A stretch of DNA of 14,780 nt from Deinococcus sp. (GTDB lineage Bacteria > Deinococcota > Deinococci > Deinococcales > Deinococcaceae): assembly GCA_018260375.1 (NCBI GenBank), contig JAGLBF010000025.1, positions 8,070 to 22,849 of the forward strand. Reading direction: 5' to 3'. Both the position numbers and the translations under genes were made by a program. How positions within the stretch are numbered: the stretch's first letter is position 1; every line of letters starts with the position of its first letter. Positions 6,253 to 13,692 of the stretch are shown piece after piece. The notes beneath the pieces are model-generated. The model made no database searches, was not told the DNA's origin, and was given only the letters and a program-made list of their open reading frames with translations.

Positions 6253-6873
6253 CTAACTTGCTGTCGAACTTCCAATAGTGTCAAGTAGCTCAGGCTGTGT
6301 CACAGGATTAGGGCCTGTGTGAAACCAGGTGTTGATCACCTCCGACAGCAGCACCTTTCCTTCGGGCCAGGGGCCGTGTCCGCTGGCGACATTGATATGA
6401 CCCGCTTGTCCCACAGACACAAACTCAGCTTGCCACTGCTGGGCAAAAAGCTGGGCGCGTTCTGGGGCGCAGTAGGGATCATTTTGGCTAGATACCACCA
6501 GCGCCGCAAAAGGCAGTGGTGTGGTGGGTACAGGGTGCAGTCCCAGTACAGCAGGTGCGAGCTGGGGCATACTGGCCTGCTCAGTGTCGGGTGGAGATAC
6601 CAGCAAAGCTCCCCTAATCCGCGCTGGCACGGGGTAAAGCGCTGCCCAGTGCACCACCGTCGGCACGCCGCAGGAGTGGGCCACCAACACCAAGTCGCCT
6701 GGGGTGGCCTCAACCACCTCTTGCAAGCGGGCGGCCCAGCTTGCCACTTCAGGCGTGTCTGGGTCGTCTTGACGCACGCGGGCCGCGCCGTATTGGCGTT
6801 GCCAGAGCGTTTGCCAGTGCGTAGGCCCACTGTCATCCAGGCCAGGAATGATGATCAGGGTGGGTGGGGTCAT
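6253..6873 (-). CDS. RBBP9/YdeN-family serine alpha/beta hydrolase
   Basis: This 206-residue protein matches the small alpha/beta hydrolases of the RBBP9/YdeN family. The N-terminal LIIIPGLDDSGPTHWQTLW (6-24) is the family's hallmark. The nucleophile is Ser67 in AHSCG (65-69), the acid is Asp132 in SSQNDPYC, and the base is His159 in GQAGHINVASGHGPWPEG (155-172). The full length and triad are intact. The protein is cytoplasmic with no signal peptide; physiological substrates of this family are mostly unknown. An in-frame ATG also occurs at 6882, but a TATCAT -10-like box (6886-6881) overlaps it. I therefore favour the ATG at 6873, which sits 7 nt downstream as for other leaderless genes here. 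It appears monocistronic and converges on the lipoprotein gene. Confidence 0.88.
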   Translation of the reverse strand: MTPPTLIIIPGLDDSGPTHWQTLWQRQYGAARVRQDDPDTPEVASWAARLQEVVEATPGDLVLVAHSCGVPTVVHWAALYPVPARIRGALLVSPPDTEQASMPQLAPAVLGLHPVPTTPLPFAALVVSSQNDPYCAPERAQLFAQQWQAEFVSVGQAGHINVASGHGPWPEGKVLLSEVINTWFHTGPNPVTQPELLDTIGSSTAS

Positions 6874-6880
6874 AAGGAAC

Positions 6881-6886
6881 ATGATA
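6881..6886 (-). promoter_or_regulatory. -10 element TATCAT before the hydrolase gene
   Basis: On the minus strand TATCAT ends 7 nt before the ATG at 6873, the spacing expected for a leaderless mRNA. No convincing -35 box is visible. It overlaps the alternative upstream ATG (6882), which would then not be transcribed intact. Confidence 0.45.
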
Positions 6887-6998
6887 AAGCACGAGCGGCA
6901 GTCCGTTTTAGACGATGATGCGCTGCTCGCTTAACATTCAGCCACCGTAGAAGCGTACAGACCTTGATTTCTGTTCAAGATTTCTGTTTAAACCACGT

Positions 6999-8453
6999 TT
7001 AATTCCAGCGTCCGGCGCCGCGCTGCTGCTTGGTTTCGGGTTCGGGGGCGGTGTAGCTTTCTTCAGCGCGGGCCAGTTTTTTGCGCCCGTAGAGGCCCTC
7101 TAGGATAAATTCAGCGGCGCTGACACGCTGTGCGTCGCTGGCGTCTTCAGCAATCTGCTCGGCGAGCTCGCGCAGTTGCGGCACTGTGCTAGCGGTCTGT
7201 AGTGTGGCGCTGCTTTTGCCGTCTTGGGGAAACCGGAAGACGTTGCCCGCGTCAAACCATTTTTCCAGGGCACGGGTGTCTAGGCTGGCAAAGTGGCGTC
7301 CGTAAACCTGCCCCGCTGCCTTGCGGATGATGTCGCGGGCCACGCTTTCTGCACCGCGCAGCTCGCCCTCATATTCCAGCTCCATTTTGCCAGTAATGGC
7401 TGGTAATCCCGCGTACACGTCGCTGACACGCACCACTGCGCTGTCTTCGCCGCTGCGCAGGGCGCGGGCCTCGGCATTGGCACTAGCGACCTCTAACAGC
7501 GATATGGGCAGGCGCTGCGACACGCCGCTGAGCTTATCTACCCGTCCGTCCTCGCGGGCTTGAAACGCCACCGCCTCAACGAGTTCGGCGACGTAGTGCG
7601 GCACCTTGACATGGGCTTCGCGCTCAGCTTCTTGCAGGGTGATGGTCATGCCTTCATCAATGCTGCGGGGGTAGTGCGTGCGGATTTCACTGCCAATACG
7701 GTCTTTAAGCGGGGTCACAATTTTGCCGCGTGCGGTGTAATCTTCGGGGTTGGCGCTAAACACCAGCATCACATCTAGTTCAAGGCGCACGGGGTAGCCC
7801 TTAATCTGCACGTCGCCTTCTTGCAAGATATTAAAGAGGGCCACTTGCACCTTGGGCGACAAATCTGCCAGCTCGTTGACGGCAAAAATGCCACGGTTGG
7901 CGCGCGGCAGCAGTCCAAAGTGCATACTCCGCACGTCGCCCAGAGCGGTGCCTAAGCGGGCGGCCTTGATGGGATCTACGTCGCCAATCAGGTCGGCTAC
8001 GGTGACATCGGGCGTGGCAAGTTTTTCAACGTAGCGCTCGGCGCGCGGTATCCACTTTAGGGGCAGTTGTAGGCCCTGATCACGCAGCAGTTCTGCGCCC
8101 TGGGCGCTGATGGGGTTGAGGGGGTCGTCGCTGATTTCACTGTCGCGTATGGCTGGGATTTGGTCGTCAAGCAGCGTGGTGATGGCACGCAGGATACGGC
8201 TTTTGGCCTGACCGCGCAGCCCCAACAAGATAAAGTTTTGGCGGGCCAGCAGTGCATTGACCAGTTGCGGTACCACAGTGTCTTGGTAGCCCATGATGCC
8301 CGGGAAAAGTTCTTCACCCGACTGAAGTTTGCGGCGCAGGTTGTGGCGCACTTCGTCTTGCACGCGCCTGCTTTTGCCGTCAAAGGGTGTGCGCCCCGCA
8401 TACTGGGGCAGTGTGAGCAACTCAGCGAGGGTCTGGGGTTGGTTGGTGGTCAT
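6999..8453 (-). CDS. ChlI/MoxR-like AAA+ ATPase (Rv0958-type)
   Basis: This 484-residue protein belongs to the magnesium-chelatase-subunit-like AAA+ ATPases often named sigma-54-interacting regulators or putative magnesium chelatases. Motifs: a Walker A variant GLRGQAKS (78-85) with Ala where Gly is usual, a Walker B variant IFAVNELADL (189-198) with Asn before the Glu, sensor 1 SANPEDYTARG (233-243), and PLKDRIG (248-254) with the probable arginine finger. From memory, the NEL Walker B is typical of this subfamily. The family usually pairs with a VWA-domain protein, but no such gene adjoins it here. The open frame extends upstream to 8612, but I start at the ATG at 8453 (MTTNQPQTLAELL), since the extra 53 residues are low-complexity and the family starts here. 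A TACGTT box (8468-8463) lies 9 nt upstream. Confidence 0.88.
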   Translation of the reverse strand: MTTNQPQTLAELLTLPQYAGRTPFDGKSRRVQDEVRHNLRRKLQSGEELFPGIMGYQDTVVPQLVNALLARQNFILLGLRGQAKSRILRAITTLLDDQIPAIRDSEISDDPLNPISAQGAELLRDQGLQLPLKWIPRAERYVEKLATPDVTVADLIGDVDPIKAARLGTALGDVRSMHFGLLPRANRGIFAVNELADLSPKVQVALFNILQEGDVQIKGYPVRLELDVMLVFSANPEDYTARGKIVTPLKDRIGSEIRTHYPRSIDEGMTITLQEAEREAHVKVPHYVAELVEAVAFQAREDGRVDKLSGVSQRLPISLLEVASANAEARALRSGEDSAVVRVSDVYAGLPAITGKMELEYEGELRGAESVARDIIRKAAGQVYGRHFASLDTRALEKWFDAGNVFRFPQDGKSSATLQTASTVPQLRELAEQIAEDASDAQRVSAAEFILEGLYGRKKLARAEESYTAPEPETKQQRGAGRWN

Positions 8454-8689
8454 GTTAGGGGCAACGTAGCACGCAGGTGGGCTGAGAATTGTGGAGTAGA
8501 TGGTGGAAGGTGAGAAGGCAAAAGGCGAGAGAGGCGAGCAGGGATACCGCAGGCAGGCAGGGACGAGGGGAGGTGCTGAGCAGTGTGACAGGGGCGAGGC
8601 GATGACCTTCATCTGACCGTCAGCCTTGCCGCTCGCCCTGCTATCTCACGCGCTGGGAAGTTTTGTGCGCTAGTTTGCGGGGGATTGTT

Positions 8690-10816
8690 GTGGAAAAGCG
8701 CCCCCCTTTAACCGCTTCCCTGTTACGGCTTTGCCCGTCCGTGTCTTTCCGTCGTGCTTTGTTGCTCACGGGGGCTTTGCTGAGTTGTTCGGGTGTGGGT
8801 TACTCGGAGCTGGCTCAGGTGGCCACGCCGGTGAGGTCTGCCGCGACTGGCCCTACACAGCCCACGCTGTCTGCCCGTCTTATAGGGCCTGTGCTACCTA
8901 CAGTGCCCGTTACCGTGCCTGTTACTGCACCCGTGCTGACTGAACCCAACCCCGCACAACCCATCCCTACACAACCCAACCCCGAACAACCTAATGTCGT
9001 GCCGCCCGACACCGTTGCGCCTGTGCCCGTGTTGCCCGTCCCTGTGTTACCTGTGCCTGTGTTACCCGCACCCGTGTTGCCTGCCCCTGTGTTACCCGCA
9101 CCTGTACCCACTCAACCCGTTATCCCCGCGCCTGTGTTACCTGTGCCTGCGCTGCCTAAAGCACTGCCACCTAAAGCATTGCCACCCACCACACTGCCGC
9201 CTGTCACGCTACCCCGTCCACCCGTCATCTCGCCGCCTAGTGTGGCCCCCGCAGCGCAGCGCAACGCCGTGCGCGGGCTGTGGGTGGACGGGTTTGGCGT
9301 GGGCCTCAAGACCCCCGCGCAGGTGGCCAGCATGGTGGACTCGGCGCAGCGCCTGGGTATCAACACCTTGTTTGTGCAGACTATTCGCCGCGCCGATTGC
9401 CTGTGCAGCCGTGCCAGCGTGCCGCGCGTGTCTGACCGTGACCTGCTGGCTGACTTTGACCCGTTGGATGAGGTGATCAAACTGGCCCATGCCCGCCACA
9501 TGCGCGTTATCGCCTGGGTGAGTGTCACGGGCGCGGGGAGTGCGAACGCGCCCAGCACCAGCCCCCAGCATGTGCTCAAGCAACACGGCCCCCTGGCGGG
9601 CGCACAGTCATGGGTTAACCGCCGCGCGGACGGCACCTACCTAGAAGGCAATGACATCTGGCTCGATGTGGGCAATGCTGCTGCCAGTGATTTTATGGCT
9701 CAGTCTATGCTCAGCTTGGTCAAAAACTACGCCATAGACGGCCTTCAGTTTGACCGCATCCGCTACCCCGACAGTGGCAACTGGGGCTATACGTCCGCCG
9801 CCCTATTTCGCTACCACGCCGAAACAGGTACGTCGGGTACCCCACTGGCCAATGACCAGCAGTGGATAGCCTGGAAAAGGGCGCAAGTGACAGCGCTGGT
9901 TCGCCGCGTGGCCCTACAAGCCCGCATGCTCAAGCCGCACCTGTGGATAAGTGCCGCCACCATTACTTACGGCGCGCCGCCCACCGACCTGCTTACCTTT
10001 CAAAAGTCGCGTGTCTATACGGATGTCGTGCAAGACTGGCCTGAGTGGACACTGTCGGGTCTTATCGACCTGAATGTGCTGATGAACTACAAACAAGACC
10101 TGATGCCCAACCATATAGCTTGGTTTGACGGCTGGAACAGCTTTGCCCTCAAAGTAGCGGGGCGAGCTGACGTAGCGGCGGGTACGGCGCTGTACCTCAA
10201 CCCGTCTGACGTGACCCGCACGCAAGTAGAGCGCACGCTGGCCGCAGGGCTAGGCTGGGTGGGCTACGCTTACCGCACCCCCACGCTTGATGTGTACAAA
10301 AACGGGCTATCACTGCCGCTGGGACTAGAACAACTGAGCCTAGCCCTGCTTGACCCAGCGGGGGGCGATCATGCTGGCCCGCTCAGCGCCTTGACTTCTT
10401 GGCAAAGTGCGCCACCTCAGCGCTACGGCCTGCTGGGGCGCTTGCGCGGCGTGGGCATCAGCGGGCGCGTGGTAGAAGCCCGCAGCGCAGACGGCAAGGT
10501 GATAGGCCGCGTCACCACTGACGGCAACGGCTACTACGGCTTTGCCGACTTGCCCGTAGGCGTGGCAGACCTCCGGGTAGCGGGCCAGCGCTGGTTACAG
10601 ACCCTGCAAAAGCCTGGGGTGGTGCGCGTCCCCGACCTGCTGCTGCGCGAGTTGTCCCCTGTCCTATCCCCATCAGGCCCATTGGGGCCGCTGCCGGTCA
10701 AGCCTGAGGTGCTTAGGCCCGCGCCCACGCAGCCGCTGCCCGCTCAACCTGCGACCGCCAAGCCCGCGCATCCCAAGCCCGCGCAGATCAAGGTCAAGGG
10801 GCCTGCCAAGCTGTAG
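8690..10816 (+). CDS. Proline-rich GHL10-family lipoprotein (YngK-like)
   Basis: This protein of about 708 residues combines four parts. A signal segment (about 20-33) ends in LLSC, a possible lipobox with Cys33. A long Pro/Val-rich linker (about 68-188) has repeats of PVLPV/A. A GHL10 glycoside-hydrolase-like domain (PF02638/DUF187) begins at RGLWVDGFG (195-203) and includes LGINTLFVQT and YAIDGLQFDRIRYPD. A C-terminal beta-sandwich of the carboxypeptidase-regulatory or SdrD type (about 590-645, GISGRVVEA...TDGNGYYGFADLP) is followed by a Pro/Ala/Lys tail. GHL10 proteins are presumed to act on cell-wall or exopolysaccharide glycans. I chose the GTG at 8690 because GCGGGGGA lies a few bases upstream; a TTG at 8663 would add nine residues. 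It is divergent from the AAA+ gene and followed 8 nt later by a short repeat element. Confidence 0.82.
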   Translation: MEKRPPLTASLLRLCPSVSFRRALLLTGALLSCSGVGYSELAQVATPVRSAATGPTQPTLSARLIGPVLPTVPVTVPVTAPVLTEPNPAQPIPTQPNPEQPNVVPPDTVAPVPVLPVPVLPVPVLPAPVLPAPVLPAPVPTQPVIPAPVLPVPALPKALPPKALPPTTLPPVTLPRPPVISPPSVAPAAQRNAVRGLWVDGFGVGLKTPAQVASMVDSAQRLGINTLFVQTIRRADCLCSRASVPRVSDRDLLADFDPLDEVIKLAHARHMRVIAWVSVTGAGSANAPSTSPQHVLKQHGPLAGAQSWVNRRADGTYLEGNDIWLDVGNAAASDFMAQSMLSLVKNYAIDGLQFDRIRYPDSGNWGYTSAALFRYHAETGTSGTPLANDQQWIAWKRAQVTALVRRVALQARMLKPHLWISAATITYGAPPTDLLTFQKSRVYTDVVQDWPEWTLSGLIDLNVLMNYKQDLMPNHIAWFDGWNSFALKVAGRADVAAGTALYLNPSDVTRTQVERTLAAGLGWVGYAYRTPTLDVYKNGLSLPLGLEQLSLALLDPAGGDHAGPLSALTSWQSAPPQRYGLLGRLRGVGISGRVVEARSADGKVIGRVTTDGNGYYGFADLPVGVADLRVAGQRWLQTLQKPGVVRVPDLLLRELSPVLSPSGPLGPLPVKPEVLRPAPTQPLPAQPATAKPAHPKPAQIKVKGPAKL
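9026..9109 (+). repeat. 15-bp coding repeats of the PVLPV/A linker
   Basis: Five consecutive 15-bp units (9026-9040, 9041-9055, 9056-9070, 9071-9085, 9086-9100) and a partial sixth encode PVLPV or PVLPA. Unit sequences are near-identical, for example CCTGTGTTACCCGCA twice. Recent slippage or recombination could therefore change linker length between strains. The linker probably spans the envelope and holds the GHL10 domain away from the membrane. Confidence 0.8.
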
Positions 10817-10824
10817 CAGGCTGA

Positions 10825-10867
10825 TACGGACGGCGATTAAAACAGGTTATTTCTGATTTAATCCGTA
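10825..10867. mobile_element. 43-bp minimal TACGGA element (copy C)
   Basis: The ends TACGGA and TCCGTA enclose a hairpin: TTAAAACAG at 10837-10845 pairs with CTGATTTAA at 10853-10861 with one A-A mismatch around the loop GTTATTT. Flanks are TGA on the left and TTA on the right, both fitting TNA but not identical. It starts 8 nt after the stop of the GHL10 lipoprotein gene, so it may also help end that transcript, although no T-tract follows. Confidence 0.65.
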
Positions 10868-10902
10868 TTAGAGCTTGTCAAAATGTCGCTAGAGCTGAGT
10901 GA

Positions 10903-11035
10903 TACGGATTCCGATTGATTTGGCGTACTTCCGAATCAATCAGGGCGGATGTGAGTGGGAACAGCATACAGACTGTGCGGTATGGAGCCGCAGGCGGCGC
11001 TTTTCCGACTGTGGTGGAATTTAGCGCAGTCCGTA
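10903..11035. mobile_element. 133-bp TACGGA element (copy A), MITE-like
   Basis: This copy is about 97% identical (4 mismatches) to the reverse complement of 14638-14770. Ends are TACGGATTCCG and, read inwards from the right, TACGGACTGCG. It is flanked by TGA on both sides (10900-10902 and 11036-11038), a likely 3-bp target duplication. Inside are a hairpin (GATTGATT 10913-10920 with AATCAATC 10934-10941), the conserved GGGCGGATG (10943-10951) and a GCCGC/GCGGC hairpin. It has no ORF of its own, so it must be non-autonomous. It overlaps the last codons of truA. The TNA duplication suggests an IS5-type transposase, by inference only. Confidence 0.8.
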
Positions 11036-11848
11036 TGAGTCACCAGCCAGTTCCCCGTACTGGCTGCCCGCGAAATACAACCCGTGCGGCGCAGCGTTGG
11101 CAGCGGCTTGCTGACGCTGGCGCGAGGCGAGGACGGCAGCGGGGTAGCTGGGAGGGTGCTGGCCTTTGCCCACGCTGAGCAGTGTACCGACCAAGCCACG
11201 CACCATATGGCGCAAAAAGCTCTCGCCGATCACCTCAAATTCAATCAGTGTGCCGTGTGGGGTAGGCTGCTGGCTGATAGTGAGGCGCCGCAACTCGCGC
11301 ACGCTTTGGCGCTCTTCTTGGGTAGCGTAAGCGGCAAAATCATGCGTGCCAGTAAGTGGTAGGGCGGCTTGTTGCATAGCCGCAAGGTTAAGGGCTTGTG
11401 GCACATGTAGGGCGCGCCCGTGCCACAGGGGATGGCGCTGAGGGGCGCTGTACACGCGGTACAGGTAGCGCCGCTCGGTACATGAAAAGCGGGCATGAAA
11501 GTTGTCGGGCGCGTACTCGGCGCTGAGCACCGCTAGGTCTGCGGGCAAGTAGGTGTTGAGCGCGCGGGGCAGTTTGTCGGCAGGCAGGCGCAAGCTATTC
11601 GCTACGATGTCCACATGTACGCACATATCTACCGCGTGAACGCCCGCGTCGGTGCGTCCTGCCGCCACAGGCCGAAACTCGGCGGACATCAGCGGTAACA
11701 AGGCCGCATGGAGCGTATCTTGTACGCTGCGCCGGGCGGGCTGTGACTGCCAACCCACAAAGTCCGTGCCGTCCCAACTGAGGTGAAGCTTGAGGCGCTC
11801 ATGGCCTGTGGGCGGGCGGTACTGGCGCGGTGAGGAAACGGGAAGCAT
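11021..11848 (-). CDS. truA: tRNA pseudouridine(38-40) synthase TruA
   Basis: This 275-residue enzyme converts uridines 38, 39 and 40 in the anticodon arm of many tRNAs to pseudouridine. It is cytoplasmic. The catalytic Asp67 lies in GRTDAGVHA (64-72). The RRYLYRVY strand (126-133), HDFAAYAT and the C-terminal GESFLRHMVRGLVGTLLSVGKG motif are present. I prefer the ATG at 11848 to the GTG at 11854, because a TACTCT -10 box (11861-11856) ends 7 nt before it. The C-terminus is unusual: after the normal ending near GLYFAGSQY the frame continues, and the last four sense codons and the TAA lie inside a repeat element (copy A). truA is bracketed by related elements on both sides. Function is secure; the tail is probably dispensable. 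Confidence 0.93.
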   Translation of the reverse strand: MLPVSSPRQYRPPTGHERLKLHLSWDGTDFVGWQSQPARRSVQDTLHAALLPLMSAEFRPVAAGRTDAGVHAVDMCVHVDIVANSLRLPADKLPRALNTYLPADLAVLSAEYAPDNFHARFSCTERRYLYRVYSAPQRHPLWHGRALHVPQALNLAAMQQAALPLTGTHDFAAYATQEERQSVRELRRLTISQQPTPHGTLIEFEVIGESFLRHMVRGLVGTLLSVGKGQHPPSYPAAVLASRQRQQAAANAAPHGLYFAGSQYGELAGDSYGLR

Positions 11849-11855
11849 GCCCACC

Positions 11856-11861
11856 AGAGTA
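11856..11861 (-). promoter_or_regulatory. truA: -10 element TACTCT of truA
   Basis: On the minus strand TACTCT ends 7 nt before the ATG at 11848, as for a leaderless transcript. The box straddles the junction between the TAA flank of the decayed repeat (11860-11862) and unique DNA, so the repeat may have contributed to it. No clear -35 box is seen. Confidence 0.4.
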
Positions 11862-11862
11862 A

Positions 11863-11931
11863 TACGGACTGCCGGTTAAATCTGGTTATGTCAGATTCAA
11901 CGAGGGGGCGGATGCAGGAAGCAAATATACT
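11863..11931. mobile_element. Decayed TACGGA element (copy D) in a promoter region
   Basis: A TACGGACTGC terminus preceded by TAA is followed by a hairpin (TTAAATCTG 11876-11884 with CAGATTCAA 11892-11900, loop GTTATGT). Next come GGGCGGATG (11906-11914), shared exactly with copy A, and a weaker GGAAGCA...ATAC...CTG similarity. The order terminus, hairpin, GGGCGGATG matches copy A, and the hairpin matches copy C. No right-hand TCCGTA remains, so the right boundary is approximate. It occupies nearly all of the divergent truA/M20 intergenic DNA. Confidence 0.55.
11926..11931 (+). promoter_or_regulatory. -10 element TATACT of the M20 peptidase gene
   Basis: TATACT matches the -10 consensus in five of six positions and ends 6 nt before the ATG at 11938, predicting a leaderless transcript. 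It falls in the part of copy D that aligns loosely with the internal ATACGGACTG of the full-length elements. No good -35 box lies 16-18 nt upstream. Confidence 0.55.
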
Positions 11932-11937
11932 GGCGTT

Positions 11938-13653
11938 ATGCCTACCATGTTGCCTCTGTCAGCCCAGCCCCACGTCGCCGAGCAAGCCCAGGCGCTCACC
12001 ATAGAGATGGTGCAGGCCGCGAGCATAACCGGTACGGCGGGTGAGGTGCAGTTTCCTGAGACGCTCCTGACCATGTTGCGGCGCATACCGTACTTTCAGC
12101 AGCGCCCGCAGCAGGTTTGGGCCGCTGATATTGCCCATGACCCCCTGGCGCGGCGCAATGTATACGCCCTAGCACGCGGCGAGGGTCGCCAGACGGTGGT
12201 GCTGACGGGGCATTATGATGTGGTGTCTACCGCCAATTATGGCCCGCATGCACCCTGGGCCTGTGACCCTGCCGAGCTGCTGCCCAGGCTGATCGCCGAC
12301 TTGCAGGTCAATGCCCGCAGTGAAGCTGAGCACCGCGCCCTGGCCGACTTGCAAGGCGGCGACTTTTTGCCGGGACGCGGCACACTGGATATGAAATCTG
12401 GCTTGGCCGCAGGTTTGGTGGTGCTGGAGCACTTTGCTCAGCAGCCCGCGCCCGCAGGCAACGTGCTGTTTGTAGCGGTTGCCGACGAAGAAGTCAGCTC
12501 CCACGGCGCACGCAGCGCGGCCCCCGACCTGCAGGCGCTGGCGCAGCAGCATAACCTAGATATTGCACTGGTCATCAACCTGGATGCCACAGGTGATAAC
12601 GGCGACGGACAAGCTGGGCAAGCGGTCTATGTGGGCACGGTGGGCAAATTGCTGGTGTCGGCCTTTGTGGTGGGGGTAGATACCCATGCGGGCTACGCAC
12701 TAGACGGTATTAATGTCAATTTTTTGACCAGCGAATTGGCCCGCGCCTTTGAACTCAACCCCGACCTCACTGACCAAAGTGGGGGGTTAGTGGGTACGCC
12801 GCCTACCTTGCTTAAGCAGACTGACCTCAAGACGTACTATGACGTCACCACACCTGCCCGCGCTTGGCTTTGCGTCAATGTGCTGACCCACGGACTGGGC
12901 GCACACGAAGTCCTGGAGCGGTTTAAGCAACTCGCTCAAGACACGCTCGACCAGGCCCTAGTGACCCTGCGGCAGCGGGCCGAGGCGCTGGGTGAGCTGC
13001 GCAGCGCCGCACACGGCAGTAGCCCGCTGGTACTCACCACTCAAGAATTGTGGCAGCGTGCCGCTGAGGGCCGCCCTGATATGCCACAGGCATACCGGGC
13101 CTTTGAGCAAAGCCTTGACCCTACGCTTGATTACCCCGCGCGCAGTGCCCAGCTGAGCAGTTGGCTGTGGGACGCTGCAGGCTTGTTGGGGCCAGCGGCG
13201 GTGCTGGGTTTTGCTTCGCTGCACTACCCCCACACCCAGCTTGGTGAACAAGACGCCCATACCCTGACCAAAGTGCGCGGCGCTGTTGCTCAGGCCAGCG
13301 CCGCGCAGCAGGTGCAGGTTACAGAGCGCCCTGTGTTTACGGGCATCAGTGACATGAGCTGGTTTGGGCGCAGTGACGCTGCTGATATTGCCTTTGTCAA
13401 TGCCAATACTCTGGTGCAAGCAGCGCAGATACATGCCTTGCCAGCGGGCTTACCCTGTATTAACCTCGGCCCCTGGGGGCGCGACTATCATCAGTGGCTA
13501 GAGCGGGTGCATAAGCCCTATTCGTTTGGGGTGCTGCCCCAACTGGTTTGGGCGCTGGTTGCGGCCTTTATGGAGCAGCCAGAGGAGCTTGTGGAACAGC
13601 CAGAGGAGTTTATGGAACAGCCAAAAGAGTTTATAGAGCAGGCAGAAGCGTAA
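11938..13653 (+). CDS. M20-family metallopeptidase, RocB-like
   Basis: This 571-residue protein resembles the RocB branch of M20 peptidases (RocB is linked to arginine utilisation in Bacillus; its exact reaction is unsettled). Metal-site motifs are LTGHYDVV (89-96; His92, Asp94), LPGRGTLDMKSG (144-155; Asp151), VADEEVSSHG (181-190; Glu184, Glu185) and INLDATGD (213-220; Asp216). The overall length matches RocB (around 550-570), longer than typical M20 enzymes. There is no signal peptide, so it is likely cytoplasmic. The start ATG is fixed by a -10 box 6 nt upstream. The C-terminal 27 residues are near-perfect heptad copies of MEQPEEL/F, not expected in the family. It is divergent from truA; no other arginine genes are nearby, so the substrate stays open. 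Confidence 0.85.
   Translation: MPTMLPLSAQPHVAEQAQALTIEMVQAASITGTAGEVQFPETLLTMLRRIPYFQQRPQQVWAADIAHDPLARRNVYALARGEGRQTVVLTGHYDVVSTANYGPHAPWACDPAELLPRLIADLQVNARSEAEHRALADLQGGDFLPGRGTLDMKSGLAAGLVVLEHFAQQPAPAGNVLFVAVADEEVSSHGARSAAPDLQALAQQHNLDIALVINLDATGDNGDGQAGQAVYVGTVGKLLVSAFVVGVDTHAGYALDGINVNFLTSELARAFELNPDLTDQSGGLVGTPPTLLKQTDLKTYYDVTTPARAWLCVNVLTHGLGAHEVLERFKQLAQDTLDQALVTLRQRAEALGELRSAAHGSSPLVLTTQELWQRAAEGRPDMPQAYRAFEQSLDPTLDYPARSAQLSSWLWDAAGLLGPAAVLGFASLHYPHTQLGEQDAHTLTKVRGAVAQASAAQQVQVTERPVFTGISDMSWFGRSDAADIAFVNANTLVQAAQIHALPAGLPCINLGPWGRDYHQWLERVHKPYSFGVLPQLVWALVAAFMEQPEELVEQPEEFMEQPKEFIEQAEA
13570..13650 (+). repeat. 21-bp in-frame repeats at the M20 C-terminus
   Basis: Units at 13570-13590, 13591-13611 and 13612-13632, plus a partial unit at 13633-13650, encode MEQPEEL, VEQPEEF, MEQPKEF and IEQAEA. 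They end directly at the stop codon. The tail is acidic and would add a charged, probably helical extension. The high DNA identity suggests recent expansion. Confidence 0.85.
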
Positions 13654-13692
13654 ACTTGCCCCCTGCTTCTCCCGTAGCTGCCCGCACTCCTC

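Noticed and set aside
8454..8612. 53-residue N-terminal extension of the AAA+ ATPase
   Set aside because: The residues are low-complexity Ser/Pro/Cys, come from a purine-rich intergenic tract, and the family begins at the ATG at 8453.
8815..9111. Minus-strand frame with GTGAGN-type repeats
   Set aside because: It is the mirror of the repetitive proline linker of the GHL10 lipoprotein, not an independent gene.
11886..11902. TTATGTCA resembling half of the Deinococcus radiation/desiccation response motif
   Set aside because: The palindromic second half is absent and the bases are explained by the loop and stem of the copy D hairpin.
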